A stretch of DNA of 60,000 bases from Liolophura sinensis (GCF_032854445.1 NC_088306.1:21177764-21237763), one strand, 5' to 3'; shown: positions 45,796 to 57,436, counted from the first letter of the stretch. A program made the numbers and translations. Notes: generated by a model not told the origin, from the sequence alone.

Positions 45796-46478
45796 TTATA
45801 TATCAGGTCACCTGCATTTTATTTACCTTTGGACCTAATGTTTTATTTATTTATTTATTTGATTGGTGTTTTACGGCGTACTCAAGAATATTTCACTTAT
45901 ACTACGGCGGCCAGCATTATGGTGGGAGGAAACCGGGCAGGGCCCGGGGGAAACCCACGACCATCCGCAGGTTGCTGCAAGACCTTCCCACTTACGGCTG
46001 CAGAGGACTAATGTTTTAGAAGTAATCCAATTTACTGTAGCCTATTACATTCCCATTTTAGCACTTATTTTAATGAACAGTATTTTGCTATGGACACTGA
46101 ACACACGCATTCCCCGATCACAAACGTCAGCAGCCTACAGTCGGCAGACGCCAGCTGACGGTGGCTGACGTCGATGGGCATCACTCCAGGCCATGTGAAC
46201 CTGTGACGAGTGTGATAGTAATTGGTGTGAACAGAGAACACGTGGCGAAGAAGAGGTGTTCAGGAATGGCCTCAAATTATAAGATTGTCCTCCTGGCGGT
46301 CGTGTTATGAGTGTACTGCCATATTGCTCAAGTTGCCTGCAAATTGACAGTGTCCCACGTGCTTCTCAGAAGAAATCAAAGATATATTTGGATACTTTCC
46401 CAAAAGACAATCCATAATCAAGTCCACAAATTCGTTCCAAGCTAGCTCGTGCATGCACTGTGCATTTACGGACAAAGT
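45796..46478 (+). pseudogene. GPCR pseudogene, 3' half, interrupted by a SINE
   Basis: Sequence from ATCAGGTCACCTGCATTTTA onward matches the loop-2/TM5 to C-terminus part of the 49.8-kb receptor. A SINE (45846-46007) splits it with a CTAATGTTTTA target duplication. Intact stretches include VIQFTVAYYIPILALI and NSILLWTLNTRIPRSQ. Decay includes a frameshift after SRQTPAD, TGA/TAG stops in loop 3 and TM6, and loss of the TM7 NPLIV segment between the GGAC/CAATCC and CCACAAATTCG blocks. TM1 to TM4 are absent; the left edge abuts the dapF-like pseudogene. Its downstream sequence is the left copy of the segmental duplication. Confidence 0.88.
45846..46007 (-). mobile_element. Main-family SINE, 5' truncated, in the GPCR pseudogene
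   Basis: The minus strand begins inside the CTCTGCAGCCGTAAGTGGGAA region and runs to CACCAATCAAATAAATAAAT. CTAATGTTTTA at 45835 and 46008 is an 11-base target duplication. Good preservation indicates a fairly recent insertion. Confidence 0.92.
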
Positions 46479-49400
46479 AAATACTTTCCCGGTAAGGGTT
46501 ATCGTCATTCGCTTGAGGTGTTCCATCACAGTTGTACACCTGATTAGCAATTAATTATGAGAACAAGGAGCTTGAGCCTCAAGGTCCTGTGTTACCGCTT
46601 ACCAGATGTGTATCCGAGATCAAACACCTCAAGCGATTGGCAATAACCTACTTACATAATGACGCTATGTGCTTCATTTTGCGTGTCGCCCATTTTCCAG
46701 GATGTTGTATTGTTGTAAGATAATGACATTGGGCAGAAGATACCAAAGTTTTTGAAATGTCCACACAACGACCCAGGCTGAGACACAAAACAAGTCGTTT
46801 TGTATCCCTGGAGGAACACTTTTGGATGTTTCTGGTAGCATCAGTGTTAGATCAATAATATCTTTTAATGCCAATGACATTTTCTAAGCTCAGTGACATT
46901 TTCTCAGATGGGGTGCCCTAGATGGACAAAGACATGTTCTACATGATAAATTTTACATATCAGAAAGAGTTTTGTAGCTTGTCGATGTTGTTTTCTTAGC
47001 ACAAAGTTAGGTGATTCCTGGGGATTTATATGTATTGTTTATATTGGCTTTTTATTAGCATTATTTAGAGTTTTTCGTTGTAAGATATGGCAGAATACAA
47101 ATGTTTAGACGTGCGACAATATGAAATGCTTAAATGCTTAAATGCTTTCATTCTACGTACGAGGCTCGCCATGGTGATAAGGAAAGGACCTGGTGCGGTC
47201 AGGCGGAGAATCGGCCCCAGAGAGGTACAATAAAAAAGTGCTAATTTCGAAATGCCAGTACAATTCAGTAAATTTCGGAATCAGTAGTATAAGACTTGAT
47301 GATTTTTGTCATGTTTTAGCAAGTACAAAATCTGTATTTTGTGCCACGATCTGTCAGGTATCCCCACAGTACACTGGACTAACAAAGTTGCTGCGGAGAA
47401 AAGGTTGCATATCGGGTAAAAGTGCAAATCTTTGTGCCTCTTGTTTTTTTTTTCTTTCGAAACATTTTTTTTGAATGAGTAAGGATGAAGCCCGTCTTGC
47501 ACTGAATAAGTGTTATCATGGATTAGAATGGATAAGCTATGATGTTACGTAATATATGGCAACCATGGCGACTTCATACGTGGATCTTGGTTAAGAGCAC
47601 ATGTGGTCTTTTAGCTATTATTAACCTTAACATGTTATGCTTAGGGGTGAGTCAAGACTGAAAGTGAATATTTGTTATATATTTATTTAACTGATTGGTG
47701 CATAACTGAGTGGTCAAGAATTTTGCAGAAAGTTTCATTTGCAGGGCAGCGATTTTCATAACTTTACAGTCTCTAATGCAAAAAGTAAAGAGATATTTCA
47801 GTGTGACTAGAGCCGATTTTTTTCGATTTTACAACCTATACGTCGCTTCAGTGTATGGTTGGAGCCCTATGGTTGTCATATGACAGGAACGGACCACTAA
47901 ACAGAACTAAAAAAAGAAGTAGCCTTACTAGTTTGTTAGTCTCGTCTCGCTACTCGAGGTCCACAGTTTCTTGCACTGGGGCCGATTCCCCACCTTACCA
48001 TAACAGGTCCTTTCGAGGGTCCATGAAACGGGAAAGGTGCATGTCTGTTCCGTATAAATGGAGAAGGTATAATGTTTGTTCTTGTGTGGAAAACGCCAAT
48101 AATTGAAGTTCAGTTTTCTTTAGCTTATATCAGAAAACACGGGAATCAATTCTCATCGTTATTATTTGAACTGATTTATAATTGTTGACTGACTGAATGT
48201 TTGCTTTGACATTACGGATACTTCTTCGTAAAAACAGAGACACGTAACTGAAGCGTTCCGACCACACCTGTGGAGCGGGAGTCCAGACAAGCCAGTGGTC
48301 AAAGACATTCTAGTGAATGTCTGGTTGTGGCCAGCATTTGCTTTAGGTGCATTAGGTAAAAAAAAACACGCCGTTATGTTAATTGAAATATATTTGACGT
48401 TACTGGTTTAACTTTACAAGGTACATTAATAGGTTAAAATATTTTAAGAGACATCCATGGCTGCGGTACTGCACAGGTGGCGTTAAGCCATTATTATTCA
48501 CTCGTGATAATGGGACACTGTAACGACCATTGTGTGCGTTACCTTGCTGAATCATTTAACCAAAGACACAAGGATAACCAGAGCTAAAGAAACCACCGGG
48601 ATTAGAATCGGTGCTTATCTCGGTGCTTCCGTCAGTCAATTTGGGTGAGATCAGTAAAATGACTGACGAATTTAGTTAAATCTCACAAATTTCTTTTCCA
48701 AGAACCAAGGTCTCAACAGTCATTCCAAGACCGGCATCTCAAGGTGCAGGTCAGAACGCACAACCTGATTTACTCGGACGTTATGTCGAAATTACGAATA
48801 TATGAAAATAGGTGTGATATATCATCGGGACGGTCACATACATTTCTGGGTAAATTACATAAAGGGATATCTCTAGCTCAGTCTTCCTCTCTACGCAGGA
48901 ATATAAGTTATGGGCCATATTCAACAAAAACGCACATCACTGAAGATGCGTTTTTGGAAATCTGACAACAGCTGCTCACAAAAGTAATTCAACGAGTTTG
49001 TTGATATAAGGCGGAGGTGAGTTTTGAGGACCATTTAACACTGAGGACTAGACAGACTAATGCGGAAAACCATCTTGATACGAAACATTAATTACACCTG
49101 AACCAGGTCAGCAGCAAATATGAAACTCAATGCTGATTGGCTGGTAAACCTCCAAAAATATCAGACTGGGTTACCCTTTAATCTTCGTTTACCATAAAAG
49201 TAATGGAAAACATTACTATTGCAAATATTACATGCACTTAAATATTGGATGTCAACTAAACAGGAGGGTTGTCATCTTTATGCCAAATGAACGTGTGTTT
49301 GTTTCTCCATTGGTAATGTGTTTAAGTGAAAAGAGAGATGCCAGGATGGTGTGTACCGACAACTAATGCATAAAGCAGAGTAAGCAAGATATAGTTCATA

Positions 49401-49840
49401 AATAGCATGTGAATCTAGCTAAATATTTGCTTACGACCAGAACTGTAAGGTACATATTGACCAGCAAATCAAACTTATATACGGAACCGTGAATTTGTCG
49501 ACTGCGTCTGCTAAAACGTCTCTATGGGAATGGGTGAAGTTCTCCAGTTCAGCTTTCACTGAGCCGTATGTAAGGTGTGGAAACAGATTTAAAACGTCTT
49601 GCAGATCGGAAAATATAGTTTGTGACCTTGCTTCATTCCTATATTGAAACTATCGGGTGCCTGTTTTCTTCGATGTTACCCATGGTAAGAGCTGGATATG
49701 ACAGACGTAAGCATAAGCAAAAGTCGGTTATGAACTAAATGACATTGGTTCTTCTCTGAGGATCACATGCTATAATACCTAGTTATCAATTCAAGAAATG
49801 TGAAAAGTGTCAACACAAGAACCACAATCACAGATCTATC
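46479..49840. repeat. Segmental duplication, left flank copy (paired with 50894-54664)
   Basis: Long collinear identity to the second flank includes TACTTTCCCGGTAAGGGTT, GAGCTTGAGCCTCAAGGTCC, GGACCTGGTGCGGTCAGGCG, the block from 48530 (ACCATTGTGTGCGTTACCTT) to 48960 matching 53440-53870, and the 140 bases before the receptor start (ACCTAGTTATCAATTCAAGA). Offsets drift from about 4.41 to 4.9 kb because of indels, including a SINE present only in the right copy. Small frames are shared by the copies but altered by indels. I see no gene in it. Confidence 0.9.
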
Positions 49841-50893
49841 ATGGAGATTCCAGCGTCAATTACTCCCTTCAACTTCACCAACTGTAGCACAAGCCTTGCT
49901 GAAGTCGGTCAGACAAACATCACCTTGCGTCCGATTTTCGCGATCTGTGTCTCAGTGGTGGCCACACCAGCTAATCTTATCGTCATTGCCTGCTTGTGGC
50001 GAGACCCCGGTTCGGAGGTTTCTGGCTTCTCTACCTATGCTGTCTCAGTGGCGTTCACCGATTTACTGGTAGGTGTAGTTCTTATGCCTCTTAGATTCAT
50101 TGGAGCGATTTCGACAACCTGGCCCTTTGGACTCGCTGGCTGCATTTTGTGGCGATATATCGATTTTGGGCTTATTTCTGTGTCCATGTTCCTCTTTCTG
50201 GCCATGGGTTACGATCGGTACCGTTGTGTGACAGCCCCTCTACAGTATCGTTCTCAGTTTAAAACAACCAAGGCGGCTTGGATATCGGTATTTGTGTGGA
50301 TAGTAGGCTTTGTTTTATGGACACCGTATTTATTACTGAAAATGTTTATGCATCAGGTCAACTGCATTTTGTTTACTTTTGGACCTAATGTTTTAGAAAT
50401 AATCCAATTTACTGTAGCCTATTACATTCCCATTTTAGCACTTATTATAATGAACAGTATTTTGCTATGGACACTGAAGACACGAATTCCCCGATCACAA
50501 TCGTCAGCAGCCAACAGCCGGCGGACGCCAGCTGACATTTCGACGGTGACTGACGTCATTGGGCATCACTCCAGGCCATGTGAACCTGTGACGAATGTGT
50601 CCGTAATGAGAGTGAACAGAGGATATGTGGCGAAGAAGAGGCGTTCAGGAATGGCCTCAAATTATAAAATTGTCCTCCTTGTGGTCGTGTTTTGTGTATG
50701 TTGGCTGCCATATTGCATCACGTGGCCTGCAAATGGGCTGTGTCCCACGTGCATTTCAGAAGAAATCAGATATATTTTTGGATACTTTCCTTATGGACAA
50801 TCGGCCATTAATCCGTTGATCGTTATTTGCACAAGTCCACAAATTCGTTCCAAGCTAGCTCGTGCATGCACTGTGCATTTATGGACAAAGTAA
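49841..50893 (+). CDS. Class A GPCR, aminergic-like orphan, copy at 49.8 kb
   Basis: An intact single-exon receptor of 350 residues. N-glycosylation motifs NFT, NCS and NIT (26-28) lie in the first 30 residues. Relative to the 54.7-kb copy, 18 codons between PIFA and CVSVVAT are deleted, which shortens the extracellular N-terminus and fuses it directly to TM1. Landmarks: Asp73 (TM2), Cys101, Asp108 (3.32), GYDRYRCV with DRY at 125-127, a TM5 Pro in YYIPILALIIMNS (Asn at 5.58), FCVCWLPYCITW (the canonical CWxP), YGQSAINPLIV with Val at 7.53. Loop 3 is basic (VAKKRRSG). Ligand unknown. Upstream and downstream flanks are duplicated. Confidence 0.92.
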   Translation: MEIPASITPFNFTNCSTSLAEVGQTNITLRPIFAICVSVVATPANLIVIACLWRDPGSEVSGFSTYAVSVAFTDLLVGVVLMPLRFIGAISTTWPFGLAGCILWRYIDFGLISVSMFLFLAMGYDRYRCVTAPLQYRSQFKTTKAAWISVFVWIVGFVLWTPYLLLKMFMHQVNCILFTFGPNVLEIIQFTVAYYIPILALIIMNSILLWTLKTRIPRSQSSAANSRRTPADISTVTDVIGHHSRPCEPVTNVSVMRVNRGYVAKKRRSGMASNYKIVLLVVVFCVCWLPYCITWPANGLCPTCISEEIRYIFGYFPYGQSAINPLIVICTSPQIRSKLARACTVHLWTK

Positions 50894-53800
50894 ATACTTT
50901 CCCGGTAAGGGTTTTCGCTATTCGCTTGTGGTGATTCATCCATTGTACACGTGATAAGCAATTACTTATGAGAACGAGGAGCTTGAGCCCCAAGGTCCTG
51001 TGTTACCGCTTACCAGATGTGTACCCGAGATCAAACACCTCAAGCGATTGGCGATAACCTACTGTGTTAATGACGCCATGTGCTTCATTTTGCGTATTGT
51101 CCATTTTCCAGGATCATTCTTGTTGTATTGTAAGATAATGACATTGGGCAGAAGATACCAAACCTTTTGAAATGTCCACACAACGACCCAGGCTGAAACA
51201 CAAAACAAGTTTTGTGTATCCCTGGAGGAACACTTTTGGATGTTTCTGGCAGCATCAGTGTTAGACCAATAATATTTGTTCATGACATGTTCTTAGCTCA
51301 GTGACATTTACTCAGATGGGGTACCCTAGATGGACAAAGACATGTTCTACATGAAAAATTTTACATATCAGAAATAGAAAGAGCTTTGTAGCTTGTCGGT
51401 GCTATTTTCTTAGCACATAGTGATTCCTGGTGGATTAATATATACTGTCTATGTTTGCTTTTTATGAACATTATTTTGAGTTTTTCGTTGTAAGATATGC
51501 CAGAATACAAATGTTTAAATATGTGACATTAGGAAACGCTTAAATCCCATCATTCTACGTACGATTCTCCCCAGGGGGATAAGGAAAGGACCTGGTGCGG
51601 TCAGGCGGAGAATCGGCCCCAGAGAGGTACGATAAGAAAGTGCTAATTTCAAAATCCCAGCACAATTCAGTAAATTTCGCAATCAGTAGTATAAGACTTG
51701 CTCGAAGCACTCATGAAAATTATAATTTTGTAAAAGAGATGGTTGCTTAGGAATAACCCCTTAAAACGCCCACTCGATCAAAAGTGCTAATTTTTCGTTC
51801 AAACGAGGCACTGTTTTTAATTTACAGTATGAAGATTAACGTTAACTAGAAAAATATCTTTACTGAAAGTTTCATCTTTTTTTTTCTACGTGTTGTCAAA
51901 GTTTCGTTGGTTAACATTTGTCTTCGTGTGTAAAACAACAACTTCATACTGTGATGAGTTTCGTCATGTTTTAGCAAGTGTAAAGTCTGTGTTTTGTGCC
52001 ACGATCTGTTAGGCATTTTCCACAGTACACTTGACTAATAAAGTTACTGTGGAGAACAGTTTGCATATCGGGTAAAAGTACGAATTTTTGTGCCTCTTGT
52101 TGTTTTTTTCTTTGAAAACATGCTTTTGAATGAGTAAGGATGTAGGCCGTCTTGCATTGAATAAGTGTTATCATGGATTAGAATGGATAAGCAATGATGT
52201 TACGTGATATATGGCAACCATAGGGACATCATACGTGAATCCTGGCTGAGAGTACTTGTGATCTTCTAACTATTATTAACATTAACATGTTACGCGTAGA
52301 GGAAGTTTAAGGCTGAAAATTAATATTTGTTATATATCTATTTAATTGATTGGTGCTTAACTGCGTGCTCAAGAATTTTTCAGAAAGTTACATTTTTTGT
52401 TCAGCGATTTTCATAACTCTACAATGCCTAATGCAAAAAAAGGGTATTTCTCTGTGACTGGAGCCGGATATAGGTTTTTTTTTTTTTTGTTTTTTTGATT
52501 GGTGTTTTACGCCGTACTCAAGAATATTTCACTTATACGACGGCGGCCAGCATTATGGTGGGTGGAAACCGGGCAGAACCCGGGGGAAACCCACGTCCAT
52601 CCGCAGGTAGCTGACAGACCTTCCCACATACGGCCGGAGAGAAAGCCAGCATGAGCTGGATTTGAACTAACAGCGACCGCATTGGTGGGAGACTCCTGGG
52701 TCATTACGCTGCGCTAGCGCGCTAACCAACTGAGCCACGGAGGCCCCTCAGGATATAAGTTTTCTAGTTTACGACTTATACATCGATTCAGCGCATGTTT
52801 GGAGCTTTATAAGCCGCATGCTTGCCATATAACAGAAACGGACCAGTAAAATAGAAATGAAAAATGTAGCCTTAAGAGTGTGTGTCAGCAGCCGTCACTC
52901 ACAGATGTAGTCAGTTTCGCTACTTAAGGTTCACAGATCAAACGGGCATGTTTGTTCTGTATAAATGGAGAAGGTATACTGTTTGTTCTTGTGTGGAAAA
53001 CGTCAATAATTAAAGCTTTCTCTCTCTGCTTGTTGCATTTGCTTTGGCCGGTTTTATCAGAAAACATGTTAATCAATTCGTTATTATTTGAACTGATTTA
53101 TAATTGGTGACTGACTACATGTTTGCTTTGACATTACGGACACCTCTTGCTAAAAATAGAGACACTTAACTGTTGCGTTTCTACTACACCTGTGCAGCAG
53201 GAATTCAGGCAAGCCAGTGATCAAAGACATTGTAGAGAATCTGTAGTGAATCCGGTTACGGACAGCATTACTAGAGGTGAATGTGCAGTGATGTTAATTG
53301 AAATATATTTGACGTTACTGGTCTAACTTTACAAGGTACATTAATAGGTTAAAATATTTTAAAAGACACCCATGGCTGCGGTACTGCACAGGTGGCGTTA
53401 AGCCATTATTATTCACTCGTGATACTGGGACACTGTGACGACCATTGTGTGCGTTACCTTGCTGAATCATTTAACCAAAGACACAAGGATAACCAGAGCT
53501 AAAGAAACCACCGGGATTAGAATCAGTGCTTATCTCGGTGCTTCCGTCAGTCAATTTCCTTCTTCAATGGAGGAGATCAGTGAAATAATCTCACAAATTT
53601 CTTTTCGAAGAACCAAGGTCTCAACAGCCATTCCAAGACCGGCATCTCAAGGTGCAGGTCAGAACGCACAACCTGATTTACTCGGAAGTTATGTAGAACT
53701 TACGAATATATGAAAATAGGTGTGATATGTCATCGGGACGGTCACATACATTTCTGGGTAAATTACATAAAGGGATATCTCTAGCTCAGTCTTCCTCTCT

Positions 53801-54664
53801 ACGCAGGGATATAATTTACGGGTCATATTCAACAAAAACGCACATCACTGAAGATGCGTTTTAGGAAAACTGCTGCCCACAAAAGTAATTCAACTAGTTT
53901 GTTGATATAAGGCGGAGGTGAGTTTTGAGGACCATTTAACACTGAGGACTAGACAGACTAATGCGGAAAACCATCTTGATACGAAACATTAATTACACCT
54001 TAACCAGGTCAGCAGCAAATATGAAACTCAATGCTGATTGGCTGATAAACCTCCAAAAATGTCACATTGGGTTACCCCTTAATCTTGTTTACCTCAAAAA
54101 TAATGGAAAACATTACTATTGCAAATATTACATGCACTTAAATATTGGATGTTAACTAAACAGGAGGGTTGACATCTTTATGCCAAATGAACGTATGTTT
54201 GTTTCTCCATTGTTAATGTGTCTGCATGACATATCAGAGAGGCCAAGCTGGTGCGTACCGACAACTCAAGTGAGTGTAAGCAAGTTAACGTTGACAAACG
54301 GTTAACTGGCTAAATATTTGCATACGACCAGAACTGTAAGGTACATATTGACGAGAAAATCAAATTTATAAAAGGGACCGTGATTTGTCGGCTGCATCTG
54401 CTAAAACGTCTTGCTAAAAGGTCTTGCAGCTCTCTCTTATAGTTTGTGACTTCGTTTGATTCCTATATTGAAACTATCAGGTGCCCGTTTTCTTCGATGT
54501 TACCCATGGTAAGAGCAGGATATAACAGACGTAAACATAAGCAAAAGTCGGTTATGAACTAAACGACATTGGTTCTTCTCTGAAGATCACATGCGAGAAT
54601 ACCTAGTTATCAATTCAAGAAATTTGAAAGGTGTCAACACAAGAACCACAATCAGAGATCTATC
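50894..54664. repeat. Segmental duplication, right flank copy (paired with 46479-49840)
   Basis: This flank is collinear with the left copy and ends at the 54.7-kb start codon. Distinct features are a full-length SINE at 52473-52750 that the left copy lacks and extra sequence at about 51700-51960. The left copy is interrupted instead at 48650-48690 by a short unrelated piece (TGACTGACGAATTTAG), so neither copy is purely ancestral. Confidence 0.9.
52473..52750 (-). mobile_element. Main-family SINE, full length, present in only one duplicate
   Basis: The minus strand runs GGGGCCTCCGTGGCTCAGTTGG (box A), CGCTGTTAGTTCAAATCCAGC (box B), GGTTTCCCCCGGGTTCTGCC, and ends CACCAATCAAAAAAACAAAA. GGATATA flanks both sides. 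The A-rich tail differs from the usual AAAT repeats. Because the paralogous flank at about 47.82 kb has an empty site, the insertion is younger than the segmental duplication. Confidence 0.94.
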
Positions 54665-55747
54665 ATGGAGATTCCAGCGTCAATCACTCCCTTCAACTTC
54701 ACCAACTGTAGCACAAGCCTTGCTGAAGTCGGTCAGATAAATATCACCTTGCGTCCGATTTTCGCGAGCGAAGTTGCTCAGGCTGACCTCTCTGTTCCTG
54801 TGTGGCATCAAATTTACACTGTCTGTGTCTCAGTGGTGGCCACACCAGCTAATCTTATCGTCATTGCCTGCTTGTGGCGAGATCCCGGTTCGGAGGTTTC
54901 TGGCTTCTCTACCTACGCTGTCTCAGTGGCGTTCACCGATTTACTGGTAGGTGTAGTTCTTATGCCTCTTAGATTTATTGAAGCGATGTTGACAACCTGG
55001 CCCTTTGGACTCACTGGCTGCATTTTGTGGAGACAAATCGATTTTGGACTGACTTCTGTGTCCGTGTTTCTCTTTCTAGCCATGGGTTACGATCGGTACC
55101 GTTGTGTGACAGCCCCTCTACAGTATCATTCTCAGTTTAAGACAACCAAGGCGGCTTGGATATCGGTATTTGTGTGGATAGTAGGCTTTGTTTTATGGAC
55201 ACCGTATTTATTACTGAAAATATTTATGCATCAGGTCAACTGCATTTTACTCACTTTTGGACCTAATTTTTTAGAGGTTATCCAATTTACTGTAGCCTAT
55301 TACATTCCCATTTTGGCACTTATTATAATGAACAGTATTTTGATATGGACACTGAACACACGAATTCCCCGATCACAATCGTCAGCAGCCAACAGCCGGC
55401 GGACGCCAGCTGACATTTCAACGGTGACTGACGTCATTGGGCATCACTCCAGGCCATGTGAACCTGTGACGAGTGTGTCCGTAATGGTGTCAAAGAAGAA
55501 ACATTCTAAAATGACCTCCATTTATAAGATCGTTATCCTGGTTGTCGTTTTCTCTGTGTGTTGGCTGCCATATTGCATCACGTGGCTATTGGATGGACTG
55601 TGTCGCATGTGCATATCGGGTGGGGTCACACAATTTTGTGCACTCCTCACCTATGGACAGTCCGCCATTAATCCGTTGATCGTCATCTGCACAAGTCACC
55701 AAATCCGCTCCAAGATAGCCCGCACATGTGTAAAGCGAACAACGTAA
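54665..55747 (+). CDS. Class A GPCR, mosaic copy at 54.7 kb
   Basis: An intact single-exon receptor of 360 residues. Residues 1-35 match the 49.8-kb copy (EVGQINITLRPIFA). Residues 36-53 (SEVAQADLSVPVWHQIYT) match the N-terminus of the other family members, so EV-Q motifs occur twice. From TM1 to loop 3 it is almost identical to the 49.8-kb copy. After VTSVSVM (about 55485) it departs sharply and resembles the 30.5- and 36.6-kb copies (SKKKHSKMT, then CISGGVTQFCALLTYGQS). Landmarks: Asp92 (TM2), Cys119, Asp126 (3.32), DRY at 143-145, CWLPYCITW, NPLIV. Position 5.58 is Asn and 7.53 is Val. No downstream flank homology to the duplication, consistent with a recombination breakpoint inside the gene. 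Confidence 0.92.
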   Translation: MEIPASITPFNFTNCSTSLAEVGQINITLRPIFASEVAQADLSVPVWHQIYTVCVSVVATPANLIVIACLWRDPGSEVSGFSTYAVSVAFTDLLVGVVLMPLRFIEAMLTTWPFGLTGCILWRQIDFGLTSVSVFLFLAMGYDRYRCVTAPLQYHSQFKTTKAAWISVFVWIVGFVLWTPYLLLKIFMHQVNCILLTFGPNFLEVIQFTVAYYIPILALIIMNSILIWTLNTRIPRSQSSAANSRRTPADISTVTDVIGHHSRPCEPVTSVSVMVSKKKHSKMTSIYKIVILVVVFSVCWLPYCITWLLDGLCRMCISGGVTQFCALLTYGQSAINPLIVICTSHQIRSKIARTCVKRTT

Positions 55748-57080
55748 ATACCGATCAGAGCTGGATCGGTTCAACACTTTTATTGCCGTATATACATCTC
55801 ATGATCAAGCATTGATTACCGACGGAATGTAACGAGGTTATAACGTTTGTCCGCCTGTTGTCTTTAACTGTAAAGGCGGAGAAAAAGTTAAAATGAAGTA
55901 AGCTTCATACAGAAAGAACGTCAAAAGTTATTTGTAAATATGGTTATCAATAATTTTCCGATTTTTCCTCACGGAGAAAAGAACATGTTAAAATAATTTT
56001 GTATCTTGACATTTGGGACCACCTCTTGGTACATATAGTCTTTCCGTAATAAAGTCCTAAGTAAGGATGCGACTCATGTCCAGTTAATATATTTGGGCTT
56101 GCTTTTGGGTTTTCCTTCGGTAGAATGTTTTTAACCAATATTTTGATCATATTTATTATAACAACATTTTCCTTGTCATAATTCAGATTTCAAGCATGTG
56201 TCTATATATAAACAACAAATTTACATTCAGACAAATTTATTATACATGCATCACATCAAAATATGGAACATTTTTATGGAAAAAAAACACACACATACCA
56301 AAAAAGTGGTCCCAAACATCCACCATACAAAAATCATGTCCTTTTCGTCTGTTAAAAAATATTGAAAAAAATATTTCAGATCATATTTACGAAAAAGTTT
56401 TCATGCCTTTTCATCTGAAATTTGCAATCTAATTGAACACGATGAATATAATGCCCCCAGCCCCTGTACGCCAATGAAAAATTCTAAAGACATATGTAAA
56501 GGTGATTTTTAGACATACTGTTCAGCATTCTTTCCGCTATCGCTTGCTTCTTCTTGGTGTTCAGTTTCACATAAATATGAAACATTTAGATGACACATTC
56601 GGATACAAACTGCATCTACACTTTGATTTGACTTGAATGTCAGACCATTTTTACCACATATTTACGCATTACTATATACGATGGTATCAAAATTTTATTC
56701 AGATAAAATAGTTCGACTTCGTGTAAATTGAAGAGAGCAGACACATTACAACGCTACAAGTCAGAGGATGGTATTGTAATAAAAGTTATTTAAATTAGTT
56801 CTGATGTAAACCAGTGTGATGTAAGCAGTGTCTTGATAGTCTTCTTTAGGGAATCGACATATTCTAGACCAATATAGAGTCGCGAGTTCGAATCCAGATT
56901 CTGTTTGCTTTCACAACAGCCGGATTGACAATAATTACTGAGGTTAAATGCATGAATCCAGTCCTTATTTTATCAGCAGCGGCTCTGAAGTAGTTGACTC
57001 GCCATGAAGTACCTGGGGTAGGGCAATGTTTTTTTCCTTTATATTCATGTACTTAAATATCATCTGGAAGTGTATTAAAA
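55748..57080. other. Intergenic, no gene recognised
   Basis: AT-rich. A box-B-like GCGAGTTCGAATCCAGATTC at 56880 may be an old tRNA-derived element. No further receptor copy follows. Confidence 0.45.
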
Positions 57081-57436
57081 GTAACATTTAATTGCTGAAT
57101 AAACTTATGCTTGTTTCGCCAAAATGAATGCCTGTAAAGAAACAATAGTTCTAAGCTGTTGTCCACATACCATAGTTGAATAGCGGGTTGCTAGAGAGCC
57201 TAATGGTGTAACGATATGCACTGAGTGTTTGGTTACGACCTTATCTACACAAGGTCAAGTAACATTTAATTGCTGAATTAATTTATGCTTGTTTCGCCAA
57301 AATGAATGCCTGTAAAGAAACAACAGTTCTAAGCTGTTGTCCACATACCATAGTTGAATAGCGGGTTGCTAGAGAGCCTAATGGTGTAACGTTATCCACT
57401 GAGTGTTTGGCTACGACCTTATCTACACAAGGTCAA
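57081..57436 (+). repeat. 178-bp tandem duplication
   Basis: GTAACATTTAATTGCTGAAT at 57081 recurs at 57259 and both units end in CTACACAAGGTCAA. The two differ at only a few bases (CTGAATAAAC/CTGAATTAAT, GATATGCA/GTTATCCA), so the duplication is recent. Confidence 0.95.

Noticed and set aside
53435-53713. 92-codon frame shared by the two duplicated flanks as a conserved small protein
   Set aside because: It begins at GTG, not ATG, and the left copy (48.5 kb) is altered by indels that break the frame. Conservation is explained by the recent duplication.
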